Program-made: the position numbers and the translations under genes
Source of the DNA: Sphingomonadales bacterium
GTDB taxonomy: Bacteria; Pseudomonadota; Alphaproteobacteria; SMXS01
Reading direction: 5' to 3'
DNA length: 64,000 bases
Assembly: GCA_022844405.1 (NCBI GenBank)
Contig: JALHLV010000003.1
Location: forward strand, 142,530 to 206,529
Shown: in pieces, positions 25,278 through 33,422 of the stretch
How the letters are laid out: each line of letters opens with the position of its first letter
Position numbering within the stretch: the stretch's first letter is position 1
Notes under the pieces: model-generated
Database searches by the model: none
What the model saw: only the letters and a program-made list of their open reading frames with translations
Told to the model about the DNA's origin: nothing

Positions 25278-26720
25278 GTGCCGGTTTCGAACGCCTACCA
25301 TCCCGACCCGCGCCATCCGACCCTGGGCGGCGCGTTCTACGACGTGGTCGCCGCTGCCGATTTTCCCATGGCCACCCTGCGGTTTCGCAACGACCGCTGG
25401 GCTGCGAGGGTCGGGCTCGACACGCTGACCGACGACGAATGGATCGCGCATTTCGCCCGGTTCGAGCCGCTGCCCGGCAACATCCCGCAGCCGCTGGCGC
25501 TGCGCTATCACGGCCACCAGTTCAGGGTCTACAACCCCGACCTGGGCGATGGCCGCGGCTTCCTGTTCGCGCAGATGCGCGATCATGTGGATGGCCGCCT
25601 GCTCGACCTGGGCACCAAGGGCTCGGGCAGGACGCCGTGGTCGCGCACCGCCGACGGCCGTCTGACGCTGAAGGGCGGTGTGCGCGAGATCCTCGCCACC
25701 GAGATGCTGGAGGCGCAGGGCGTCTACACCTCCAAGACCTTCAGCCTGATCGAAACCGGCGAGGACCTGGCGCGCCACGACGAGCCGTCGCCCACCCGTT
25801 CGGCGGTGATGGTGCGCCTGAGCCACGGCCATGTCCGCATCGGCACCTTCCAGCGCCTTGCCGCGCTGGAGCAGAAGGACGACCTGAAGCGCCTCGTCGA
25901 CTATTGCATCGAGCAGTACTGGCCGGGCGCCGCCGGCGCCGCCGACCCGGTCGCTGCGTTCTTCACCCTCGCTGTCGAAGCCATCGCGCGCATGGGCGCT
26001 GACTGGTGGGTCGCCGGCTTCGTCCACGGCGTGCTCAATACCGACAACACCACCATCACCGGCGAGAGCTTCGACTACGGCCCCTGGCGCTTCCTGCCGA
26101 CCCTCGATCCCGCCTTCACCGCCGCCTATTTCGACCATTCGGGCCTTTACGCCTTCGGCCGGCAGGCGCCACAGCTGTTCTGGAACTGCGAGCGCCTCGC
26201 CGGCTGCCTGCTCGAGTTGTCGAGCGAGGCCGAACTGGTCAAGGGACTGGAAGCCTTCCAGCCCGCCTTCCTGAACCAGCTCGAATCCCGCACCCACGCC
26301 AAGCTGGGCCTCGTTCCCGGCGCCGGTGCCCGCGAGCTGGTCCAGGGCTTCTACGACGCCCTACACAAGAGCCAGGTGCCCTACGAACGCGCCTTCTTCG
26401 ACCTGATCGGCGGCGCGCCGCCGGAGCGCATCGCCGCCAGCCCGCACCGCGAGACCTATGCGGGCGGGCCATGGTCCGGCGTCATCGCCATGCTGCGCGG
26501 CGCGCGGCTATCGCCGGCCGCGGCCACGGCGCTGGCCCATCCCTATTTCGACGGTGACGGCCCCTGCACCATTCTCATCGACGAGATGGAAGCCACCTGG
26601 TCGCCCATCGCCGAAACCGACGACTGGTCGGCGCTCTACCGGAAGATCGACGAGATTCGCGGCCTGGGCGCGGCGCTCGCACCCTTGTTTGGGCCGACAG
26701 GTCCGGGCTTCCTCGGCTGA
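25278..26720 (+). CDS. selO: SelO protein adenylyltransferase (pseudokinase)
   Basis: The 480-residue SelO-family protein AMPylates Ser, Thr or Tyr residues with ATP in an inverted orientation, in response to oxidative stress in model bacteria. Visible motifs are LRYHGHQFRVYNPDLGDGRG, LGTKGSGRTPWSRTADGRLTLKGGVRE and VHGVLNTDNTTITGESFDYGP, with the catalytic Asp and the metal-binding DYG. The C-terminal Sec/Cys of some SelO proteins is absent (it ends GPGFLG). GTG at 25278 has GGAAGGAG five bases upstream, better than the ATG five codons before. Confidence 0.92.
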   Translation: MPVSNAYHPDPRHPTLGGAFYDVVAAADFPMATLRFRNDRWAARVGLDTLTDDEWIAHFARFEPLPGNIPQPLALRYHGHQFRVYNPDLGDGRGFLFAQMRDHVDGRLLDLGTKGSGRTPWSRTADGRLTLKGGVREILATEMLEAQGVYTSKTFSLIETGEDLARHDEPSPTRSAVMVRLSHGHVRIGTFQRLAALEQKDDLKRLVDYCIEQYWPGAAGAADPVAAFFTLAVEAIARMGADWWVAGFVHGVLNTDNTTITGESFDYGPWRFLPTLDPAFTAAYFDHSGLYAFGRQAPQLFWNCERLAGCLLELSSEAELVKGLEAFQPAFLNQLESRTHAKLGLVPGAGARELVQGFYDALHKSQVPYERAFFDLIGGAPPERIAASPHRETYAGGPWSGVIAMLRGARLSPAAATALAHPYFDGDGPCTILIDEMEATWSPIAETDDWSALYRKIDEIRGLGAALAPLFGPTGPGFLG

Positions 26721-26722
26721 GG

Positions 26723-27880
26723 TCAGACGGAGGCGGTGACGCCCAGAAACGCCGCGATCTCGCCCCTGCGCACCATGGCGTCCTGATAGCCCAGGTCGAT
26801 CAGCTCGCCGCAGAAGGACGGCTCGAACAGCAGGTAGCTGGGCACCCGCCACCCCGAGCCCCAGGCGCCGGCGCCGCGCAGCAGGCCGCGGATGGTCCAG
26901 GGAATCTCCATGGCGTGGCGTTTGGCGATCTCGCCGATCTCCTTCGACGGCTGCACGATCAGCACCTCGACGGTGCGGAGCGGACTTTCCGACGCCTTCT
27001 CCGGCGACAGCAGCGACAGCGTATGGTTGATCCGCCGCAGCCGTTCCACGTCCTCGTTGAGATTGTCGTTGAACAGCAGATCGAGCATGTGGCCGGCGAT
27101 GTCGCCCAGGGTCGGCACCCGGTGCCGGCGCGCCTCGACCTGCCCTTCCTCGACGCGCCGGTCGCGCGTGCCGACCACCAGGACGCGCTCGGCGCCCAGA
27201 TGGATCGCCGGGCTGAGCGGCGCGGTCAGGCGCAGCGAGCCGTCGCCGAAATATTCTCCGTCCACCTTTCGTGGCGGAAAGATCACCGGCAGCGCCGCCG
27301 AAGCCAGCACATGCTCCACCGTGATGTCGCAATGCACGCCGTCACGCCGCGCGCGCTGCCAGTCGGGCAGCGACGCCGCCCCCTGGAAGAACGTCATCGC
27401 CCGCCCGCTCGCATAGCTCGAGGCGGTGATCGCCAGCGCCTCCAGCGCGCCGCTCGCCAGACAGGTCTCGATGCGGTCGAAATCGATGCTCGCCTTCAAC
27501 AGGTCGGTCAGCGGCTCATTGCGCAGCAGCGACAGGGGATTGCCCCTGCCGAAGCCACCGACCGTCAGGGTCGCCAGCCAGTGCAGCGCCGTCGCCGTCA
27601 CGGTCGACACGCTGGTGCGGTAGACCTTGTGGGTCCGCAGATCGCGCCACATCCGCTCGAGCTCGCCCACGCCCGCGCTGAAGCGGTCGGCGCGGCTGGC
27701 TATATAGGCGGCGTTGATCGAGCCCACCGACACGCCGCAGATCACCGGGAACGGATTGGGTCCGTCGCCCCAGAGCTCGGCCACGGCCTTCAGCACGCCC
27801 ACCTGATAGGCGCCGCGCGCACCGCCGCCCGCCAGCAACAGGCCGGTTCTGTTCCCCATCTGGGCGTTGGTCCCCGTCAT
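26723..27880 (-). CDS. Patatin-like phospholipase
   Basis: The 385-residue protein has the glycine-rich oxyanion loop LLAGGGARGAYQ (about 15-26), the nucleophile elbow GVSVGS (about 49-54) and the catalytic Asp of YFGDGSLRLTAPL (about 210-222). That is the Ser-Asp dyad of patatins, which hydrolyse acyl esters of phospholipids. There is no signal peptide, so it acts in the cytoplasm or at the inner face of the membrane. A C-terminal DUF3734-like region may start at about residue 295. It converges with selO. Confidence 0.88.
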   Translation of the reverse strand: MTGTNAQMGNRTGLLLAGGGARGAYQVGVLKAVAELWGDGPNPFPVICGVSVGSINAAYIASRADRFSAGVGELERMWRDLRTHKVYRTSVSTVTATALHWLATLTVGGFGRGNPLSLLRNEPLTDLLKASIDFDRIETCLASGALEALAITASSYASGRAMTFFQGAASLPDWQRARRDGVHCDITVEHVLASAALPVIFPPRKVDGEYFGDGSLRLTAPLSPAIHLGAERVLVVGTRDRRVEEGQVEARRHRVPTLGDIAGHMLDLLFNDNLNEDVERLRRINHTLSLLSPEKASESPLRTVEVLIVQPSKEIGEIAKRHAMEIPWTIRGLLRGAGAWGSGWRVPSYLLFEPSFCGELIDLGYQDAMVRRGEIAAFLGVTASV

Positions 27881-27926
27881 GATGCCTGTATACCGCCGGT
27901 GAGCTCGCTTGCGCCAGAAATGCCGC

Positions 27927-28619
27927 CTATCTCCTGCCGCGCTCCAGCCAGCTCGCCGCCAGCAGGCAGCCCATGGCCCAGGCCGCGCCCACGCTCCAGC
28001 CGGCCAGCACGTCGGTCGGCCAGTGCACGCCCAGATAGAGGCGGCTCAACCCCACCGCGACGGCGACGAAGACCGCGACACCGAACAAATAGATCTGCTG
28101 CCGCCGGCCGTCCTGGGCGCGGGCCAGTAGAGCGCCGAGCGTCAGGTAAAGCACCGCCGACATCATGGCGTGGCCGCTGGGAAAGCTCAGCGAGGATTCG
28201 CCCATCAGGTGCGGCACGATGTCGGGGCGGGCGCGGCCGAACAAAACCTTCATCACCTGGCTGAGCACCGCGCCGCCGATCACCGAGGCCAGCAGCAGCA
28301 CCGCCGAGGCGCGCTTGCCGTCGAGCAGCAGGTAGCCCGCCGACGCGATGACGATCAGCGTCAGCATGATGGTGCTGCCCAGGCTGGTGACGTCGCGCAC
28401 GGCGTCGGCCAGCCAGGGTGGACCGATCGGATTGGCCAGGTTGGCGGGATCGCGGAACGCCAGCAACACCGCCCTGTCGAACCCCACCGTTTCGCCGTCG
28501 ATCATCTCGGAGGTCAGCAGCGCGAAGCCGAGGACGGACACCGCGCCGACGAAGAGCGCCGCCAGCACGCCCAGTTCGACGCGGTCGCCGGGCAGCAGCA
28601 GGCGGACAAGTCGTGACAT
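27927..28619 (-). CDS. PAP2-family membrane phosphatase
   Basis: This 230-residue integral membrane phosphatase has six predicted helices and the three phosphatase motifs: KVLFGRARP (about 118-126), the PSGHA element within SLSFPSGHAMMS (about 140-150), and SRLYLGVHWPTDVLAG (about 188-203). PAP2 enzymes remove phosphate from phosphatidate, phosphatidylglycerophosphate or undecaprenyl diphosphate. The start at 28619 removes a poorly coding extension found in the longer frame. It follows the patatin gene's start on the same strand with a 46-base gap. Confidence 0.85.
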   Translation of the reverse strand: MSRLVRLLLPGDRVELGVLAALFVGAVSVLGFALLTSEMIDGETVGFDRAVLLAFRDPANLANPIGPPWLADAVRDVTSLGSTIMLTLIVIASAGYLLLDGKRASAVLLLASVIGGAVLSQVMKVLFGRARPDIVPHLMGESSLSFPSGHAMMSAVLYLTLGALLARAQDGRRQQIYLFGVAVFVAVAVGLSRLYLGVHWPTDVLAGWSVGAAWAMGCLLAASWLERGRR

Positions 28620-28842
28620 GAATGTTGACGAGGGAGCCTCCGCATACCTGTTTGCCCATAGCGCCAGACAATAGCGCCATCCCAGGCCGGGCGCGATGGC
28701 CGGGCGCGCGGCAGGCGTGACGCGGTCATGCGGCCAAGGGAACCTGCGGCGTTCCTGGAGTACCTGCCGCTCATGGCCGCCGCCGCGGCGCTTTCCAAGT
28801 CCCGGGCATGCGGCTAGACTCGCGCCTTCGAGGGAAACACTC
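28620..28842. other. Intergenic region between pap2 and the MATE leader
   Basis: This stretch holds the divergent promoters of the PAP2 gene and the MATE unit. I see no repeat, tRNA or convincing gene in it. Together with the leader frame that follows, the space between the annotated neighbours is 375 bases. Confidence 0.4.
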
Positions 28843-28998
28843 ATGCAACTTCAGGCCGTTACCGCCCGCGCGGCCACAGGGCTCACGCTGACCACCATCG
28901 CCGCGCTCGCGCCTAGCTTGGACCTCACGGCACGGCGGCGCCCGTGCACCGGCCACCCAACCATCGCCGCCGGCCGCGCCCGGGCGATGATCGCATGA
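28843..28998 (+). CDS. Possible 51-residue leader peptide of the MATE gene
   Basis: A short frame starts at an ATG with GAGGG eight bases upstream and ends in a TGA that overlaps the MATE start codon as ATGA. It encodes a hydrophobic N-terminal half (TGLTLTTIAALAPSLDLT) and a basic tail. The exact ATGA coupling and the ribosome-binding site favour translation; there is no homology that I know of. It could be a regulatory leader that couples expression of the exporter to translation. Confidence 0.35.
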   Translation: MQLQAVTARAATGLTLTTIAALAPSLDLTARRRPCTGHPTIAAGRARAMIA

Positions 28999-30437
28999 AC
29001 GCGCCGGACCCTCGCCTGCCCAGCCAGCGCACCGGATCGGCCTACGAAGGACCGATCCTCTCGGCGCTGCTGACCCTGGCGATTCCCATCGTGGCGGGCA
29101 ACCTGCTGCAGTCCGCCTATCAGTTACTCGACGCGTTCTGGGTGGGCCGGTTGGGCGCCGCGGCGGTGGCGGCGGTGCAGATCACCTTCCCGATCACCTT
29201 CCTGATGTTCGCGCTGGGCGCCGGCTTCTCCATCGCCGGCTCGACGCTGATCGCCCAGTATGTGGGCGCCCGCAACCAGACCATGGTGGACCGGGTGGCA
29301 GCGCAGACCATGCTGCTGGTGGCGGTCGTCTCGGCGTTGCTGGGGCTGATCGGCTATGCCATCGCGCCCGGCTACCTGCGGGCCATGGGCATCGGCGCCG
29401 ACGTCTATCCCGGCGCGCTCAGCTACATGCGGATCGCCTTTCTCAGCCTGCTCTTCAGCTTCAGCTTCGCCGTGTTCCAGGCGGTGATGCGCGGCGTGGG
29501 CGAGGCCAAGCTGCCGATGTACGTCATCCTCGGCACCGTCTGCCTCAACGGCGTGCTGAGCCCGCTGCTGATCTTCGGCTGGGGACCGATCCAGGGCCAC
29601 GGCGTCACCGGCGCCGCCTTGTCGAGCCTGTTCACCCAGGGCGTCGCCGCCACCATCGCCATGCTGGTGCTGTTCGGCGGCCGCCACGGCATCCATGTGT
29701 CGTGGTCCGACTTCAAGCCCGACATGTCCTACATGAAGCGCGCCTTCGTGCTCGGCTTCCCGTCCTCGATCGAGATGTCGACCCGGGCGCTCGGCGTCAT
29801 CGTGCTGTCGTTCCTGGTGGCCAGCTTCGGCACCAAGACCATCGCCGCCTACGGCGTCGGCACCACCATCTTCCAGGTGGTGATCATCCCGGCCATGGGC
29901 CTCGCCATGGCCATCTCGGTGCTGGTCGGCCAGAACATCGGCGCCCACAATTCCAGGCGCGCCGGAGAGATTGCCCGCACCGGCGCCATCCTGGGCTTCG
30001 CCGGGCTCACCTTCCTGGGCGTGGTCGCGTTCATCTTCGCCCCGGCGATCATCGGCACGTTCATTCCGGGCGACCCGGCCGTCATCGCCGACGGCACCGC
30101 GTTCGTGCGCACCCAGTCCCTGGCGTGGGGCTTCATCGGCCTGCAGCTGTGCCTGGTCGGCGTGCTGCGCGCCAGCGGCAACATGCTGGCGACCATGATC
30201 ATCGCGCTGGTGTCGCAATGGGTGCTGATGTTCCCGATCGCCTATGTTCTGTCGAAGCACACCGGGCTGGGCGCCGAGGGCATCTGGTGGGCCTTCCCCA
30301 TCGCCAACGTCGCCGTCACCACGATCACCCTGATCTGGTACGTCAAGGGCGACTGGCGCTATGTCCGGCTCACCGACGACGAGCAGACCGTGGTCGCGGT
30401 CAGCGAAGCGGCCATGGCCGAGGAGCGGCGGCACTAG
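28995..30437 (+). CDS. MATE-family multidrug/metabolite exporter
   Basis: This 480-residue protein has 12 membrane helices in two bundles of six. The first bundle begins LLTLAIPIVAGNLLQSAYQLLDAFWVGRLG and the second LGFPSSIEMSTRALGVIVLSFL, both typical MATE starts. MATE pumps export drugs or metabolites by Na+ or H+ antiport. The last 332 bases (from 30108) recur with 5 mismatches at 33093-33424. Four of the five are silent. The 3' part of this gene may come from an allele of another strain. Confidence 0.9.
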   Translation: MNAPDPRLPSQRTGSAYEGPILSALLTLAIPIVAGNLLQSAYQLLDAFWVGRLGAAAVAAVQITFPITFLMFALGAGFSIAGSTLIAQYVGARNQTMVDRVAAQTMLLVAVVSALLGLIGYAIAPGYLRAMGIGADVYPGALSYMRIAFLSLLFSFSFAVFQAVMRGVGEAKLPMYVILGTVCLNGVLSPLLIFGWGPIQGHGVTGAALSSLFTQGVAATIAMLVLFGGRHGIHVSWSDFKPDMSYMKRAFVLGFPSSIEMSTRALGVIVLSFLVASFGTKTIAAYGVGTTIFQVVIIPAMGLAMAISVLVGQNIGAHNSRRAGEIARTGAILGFAGLTFLGVVAFIFAPAIIGTFIPGDPAVIADGTAFVRTQSLAWGFIGLQLCLVGVLRASGNMLATMIIALVSQWVLMFPIAYVLSKHTGLGAEGIWWAFPIANVAVTTITLIWYVKGDWRYVRLTDDEQTVVAVSEAAMAEERRH

Positions 30438-30439
30438 GC
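30108..30439 (+). repeat. 332-bp direct repeat, copy 1 (MATE 3' end)
   Basis: This is the 3' end of the intact MATE gene. It aligns without gaps to 33093-33424 with five mismatches (98.5 percent identity), of which four do not change the protein and one changes Glu to Ala. Homology begins inside the codon of Arg in RTQSLAWGF and stops two bases after the stop codon. The repeats bracket the foreign island. Confidence 0.93.
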
Positions 30440-30614
30440 AATAGTCCAGTTTTCCCAGCATTTCCGGCTGGCTGGCCTGATGTAACCGACTTGACCGCTG
30501 GATAACCACTTCAAACTCTTGCGCTATGCTGTGATCCCTGGTTTGCGGCGCATACGGCTAGGTAACTGTTGAAGGTTTCTGCACGATGCGATATCGCTAT
30601 CCACAGGAGGAGCC

Positions 30615-31307
30615 GTGGTAATCGAACCAGAGATCAGCGGAGCTTCAATTGTCCTAGTGGGCAAGCTGAACCCCCATATATTCACTCCAGACTGGCTGCT
30701 ACGGCACCAGTTGATAGGTGAATCTGACGCAGCCTCTGCTGAGGTCAAAGTTATACACCCCGAAATTTCCGTCATTGAATTTGAGTGGATGAGCGTGAGG
30801 GTCGAACGTGAGCGTTTCGTCGTTGACACGTCAAATTCGCCATTCGTTCGGATATATGACTTCACGGTATCTATCTTCCGGCAGCTACTGTCTCACACGC
30901 CAATTCAAATGTTAGGTATCAACAGGTTGGTTCATTTTGATGCCGGCTCATTCGATCAGCGTAATCTTCTGGGTAGAAAACTTGCTCCCGTAGAACCGTG
31001 GGGCGAATGGGCTAAAGAGTTGGACGGCATATCACCGGAAGAATATGGCGGCCTCAACTCAATGACAATGCGCCAGAATAAGGTTCCCGACAGAAAGAAA
31101 GGGTCCATAAACGCTAAAATTGAGCCATCGACCCGGATACTGAACGGTGTTTCTGGAGTTTTCATGCAGATAAATGACCACTATGAATTAGACACATCTA
31201 GCGATCCAAATGGGTGCGACGAGATTATTACGGTGCTAGAAAAGCAATTTGATCTCTCAATAAAGCGCTCCGAATGGATTATCAACCAGATTATGAAAAT
31301 TGTGTGA
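30615..31307 (+). CDS. Unknown protein, first gene of the island module
   Basis: This 230-residue soluble protein starts at a GTG with AGGAGG four bases upstream. No domain is recognised with confidence. The middle (TPIQMLGINRLVHF, about 96-109) and the repeated hydrophobic strands suggest an alpha/beta protein; a distant likeness to the TIGR04255 family is possible but unproven. It has no membrane segment. Low G+C codon use matches the next two genes. The following gene starts 8 bases after its stop, so the three form one operon. Confidence 0.7.
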   Translation: MVIEPEISGASIVLVGKLNPHIFTPDWLLRHQLIGESDAASAEVKVIHPEISVIEFEWMSVRVERERFVVDTSNSPFVRIYDFTVSIFRQLLSHTPIQMLGINRLVHFDAGSFDQRNLLGRKLAPVEPWGEWAKELDGISPEEYGGLNSMTMRQNKVPDRKKGSINAKIEPSTRILNGVSGVFMQINDHYELDTSSDPNGCDEIITVLEKQFDLSIKRSEWIINQIMKIV

Positions 31308-31314
31308 GCGCCGC

Positions 31315-31932
31315 ATGTCTCAAAACTTAAAGCATCGACACAACAACACATTACCAGATGAGGCAAAACTGGATGCCAGCAACGGAGAACCACAATTCAC
31401 GAAATTGTGGGAAAGATATTTGACTAATATTCCCACGAGTGAATCACTCTCCTCCGTCGATCCAGCTTTTCCCGGAGAAAATCTTATAAACAGAACGATT
31501 TCCATATCTCAATACGAGAAGACAAATCTCGATTCAGCGCTTAATATTCCTGAGTTTGTGCCAACTCCTTCCAAATACGAAATTACTTTTTATGCCCTTC
31601 AAGAATGGGAGGGCTACGTTACGGCCATAGATCAAAGCACCTTTACAGCCTCCCTTATAGATTTAAACGCTGATCATGCAATTGAAGGTGAGGAAGCTGA
31701 GTTTCTAAAATCTGATATAGAGTCGGACGATTTGCGCTTACTTAGGCTAGGTGCTATTTTTCGATGGTCCATCGGATATCTGCGAACCCGCGGCTCTAAA
31801 CGGCGTGTCTCACAGATTGTGTTTCGCAGACTACCTATCTGGACAAACAAAGAAATTCTTGAGGCGAAGGATAGCGCCTCCAAGCTTGGATCTCAGCTTA
31901 AATGGGAATCGCTCCCGAACCCGATGAAATAG
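31315..31932 (+). CDS. Small beta-barrel-like protein, second gene of the island module
   Basis: This 205-residue protein has a disordered N-terminal 75 residues. The compact domain at about 85-190 contains FYALQEWEGYVTAID, TFTASLIDLN, then GAIFRWSIGYLR and RRVSQIVFRRLPIW. I recall similar WEGxV...GAxFxWSIGY...FRRLPxW proteins of about 100-150 residues encoded beside other accessory genes, but no function is known to me. It could be an OB- or S1-like nucleic-acid or protein-binding barrel. The third gene starts inside it with a 31-base overlap. Confidence 0.65.
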   Translation: MSQNLKHRHNNTLPDEAKLDASNGEPQFTKLWERYLTNIPTSESLSSVDPAFPGENLINRTISISQYEKTNLDSALNIPEFVPTPSKYEITFYALQEWEGYVTAIDQSTFTASLIDLNADHAIEGEEAEFLKSDIESDDLRLLRLGAIFRWSIGYLRTRGSKRRVSQIVFRRLPIWTNKEILEAKDSASKLGSQLKWESLPNPMK

Positions 31933-32999
31933 AGATAACGCTCCTCGGCCCAGGATACGGCGAATCTATAGTCGCCCACTTGGGAGGAGGACATTGGATG
32001 CTGGTGGATAGTTGCATCGATTCTTCGACAGGCAACCCCGCAGCCTTGGACTATTTAGCAACAATAGGCATCGCCCCCGCAACCTCGATCGATCTAGTTG
32101 TTGCCACCCATTGGCATGATGACCACGTACGCGGCCTTCGCGCGGTATTGGAGGCTTCGGAGCTAGCAACATTCTCTTGTTCGGCAGCACTGGGCGAGCA
32201 GGAGTTTCTTAGCATGGTTGATGCCTATGAAAAGAGGCCGCTTACAAAGGCTACCTCGGGCGTGCGAGAGATCAACGAAGTTTTGAAAATTGTCGTGGCT
32301 CGCGGAGGAGTGGTGCGTCCATCCCTGAGTGATAGGCTACTCTATAGACTGCCTGCTGAAAATTCGGGCCATGGAAATTTAGTAGAGGTTCATGCTCTGT
32401 CGCCATCGGATTCCGAATACCGACGGTTTATGAAAAGCATCGGGAGCCTGGTGCCTATCGCAGGGCAACCAAAGACAAGGTGTCAGTCAATCGCGCCCAA
32501 TGATTCCGCCGTAGTCATCTGGATACAGATTGGAAATAGGTCGGTCGTTCTCGGGTCAGATTTAGAGGAAACAGGTGTTAATGGCGTAGGTTGGTCCGCA
32601 ATTGTAAGCTCTACAACCCGACCGGGAGGTAGGGCAGATGTTTATAAGGTAGCACACCACGGGTCTCGCTCCGGTCACCACCCGCAAGTATGGACTCAAC
32701 TCCTTACTGCTGACGCTTTCGCAATTTTAACACCTTGGAATAAGAATATCGGCCTGCCCACCTCGGATGACGTGAATCGATTGAACGGTCTGACACCGAA
32801 CGCTTACATTACGGCACAGCACAGTAGAATGATAGCTGCGGCGCGGCGTGATCCAGTAGTCGAAAAAACTTTAAGAGATCACAAGATTAAAATCCGGTCT
32901 ATTAAACAACCAATGGGCATGATCCAGCTAAGAAACCCGATAGCATCACAATCCCCAGGTTGGCAGGTTTCTTTGCGCGGAACCGCCACTCACCTTTGA
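31902..32999 (+). CDS. ComEC-type metallo-beta-lactamase hydrolase, third gene of the island module
   Basis: This 365-residue MBL-fold enzyme begins with ITLLGPGYGESIVAHLGGGHWMLVDS, as in ComEC/Rec2-like hydrolases. It has the metal motif THWHDDHVRG (about 68-77), a late SVVLGSDLEE (Asp, about 215-224) and KVAHHGSRSGHHP (His, about 245-257). These are all the ligands for two metals, so it should be active. MBL proteins of this class cleave phosphodiesters in nucleic acids or nucleotides. Lacking membrane segments, it is not ComEC itself. It overlaps the second gene by 31 bases. Confidence 0.85.
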   Translation: MGIAPEPDEIEITLLGPGYGESIVAHLGGGHWMLVDSCIDSSTGNPAALDYLATIGIAPATSIDLVVATHWHDDHVRGLRAVLEASELATFSCSAALGEQEFLSMVDAYEKRPLTKATSGVREINEVLKIVVARGGVVRPSLSDRLLYRLPAENSGHGNLVEVHALSPSDSEYRRFMKSIGSLVPIAGQPKTRCQSIAPNDSAVVIWIQIGNRSVVLGSDLEETGVNGVGWSAIVSSTTRPGGRADVYKVAHHGSRSGHHPQVWTQLLTADAFAILTPWNKNIGLPTSDDVNRLNGLTPNAYITAQHSRMIAAARRDPVVEKTLRDHKIKIRSIKQPMGMIQLRNPIASQSPGWQVSLRGTATHL

Positions 33000-33023
33000 A
33001 CGATACATTTTATTTATTCTGAT

Positions 33024-33040
33024 TAAACCGTGCGGGTTTA
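33024..33040. terminator. Bidirectional hairpin at the end of the island operon
   Basis: TAAACC (33024-33029) and GGTTTA (33035-33040) pair around a GTGCG loop, 24 bases after the MBL stop in an A+T-rich stretch. The second arm includes the stop codon of the LLM remnant on the other strand. It may end transcription of the convergent genes in the donor. Confidence 0.4.
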
Positions 33041-33094
33041 GGGAATAGCAACCTTCACCCTAGGCAGCAACTTGCCCATCAGCACTTCCACCCG
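33038..33094 (-). pseudogene. 3' remnant of a foreign LLM-class monooxygenase gene
   Basis: The minus strand encodes RVEVLMGKLLPRVKVAIP and a TAA stop. It matches the last 18 residues of the resident LLM gene (34485-35483, RVELLMGKVLPRVKAALE) at 13 positions. It is cut off where the MATE copy begins. It is too diverged to be a recent copy of the resident gene and shows that the island came from a genome with an LLM gene next to it. Confidence 0.7.
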
Positions 33095-33422
33095 CACCCA
33101 GTCCCTGGCGTGGGGCTTCATCGGCCTGCAGTTGTGCCTGGTCGGCGTGCTGCGCGCGAGCGGCAACATGCTGGCGACCATGATCATCGCGCTGGTGTCG
33201 CAATGGGTGCTGATGTTCCCCATCGCCTATGTGCTGTCGAAGCACACCGGGCTGGGCGCCGCGGGCATCTGGTGGGCCTTCCCCATCGCCAACGTCGCCG
33301 TCACCACGATCACCCTGATCTGGTACGTCAAGGGCGACTGGCGCTATGTCCGGCTCACCGACGACGAGCAGACCGTGGTCGCGGTCAGCGAAGCGGCCAT
33401 GGCCGAGGAGCGGCGGCACTAG
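33093..33422 (+). pseudogene. MATE 3' fragment, direct-repeat copy 2
   Basis: This is a promoterless fragment encoding the last 109 residues of the MATE exporter, from RTQSLAWGF to the stop. It is the second copy of the 332-bp repeat (alignment continues two bases past the stop). Its stop codon overlaps the stop of the convergent DUF5615 gene, so this copy, not the first, is joined to the resident downstream DNA. It is presumably not functional. Confidence 0.9.

Larger units (their letters stand above)
30440..33092. mobile_element. A+T-rich genomic island inserted after the MATE gene
   Basis: This 2.65-kb block is clearly less G+C rich than the flanks and uses A/T-ending codons freely. It carries three co-directional genes, an A+T-rich hairpin and, at its right edge, the last 18 codons of an LLM gene unlike the resident one. 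It lies between the two 332-bp copies of the MATE 3' end. There is no integrase, transposase or terminal repeat, so entry by homologous/illegitimate recombination is more likely than by a mobile element. Confidence 0.75.

Noticed and set aside
24759..26297. A 512-codon frame antisense to selO
   Set aside because: selO is clearly the real gene. Only the last 111 residues, outside selO, look like a protein.
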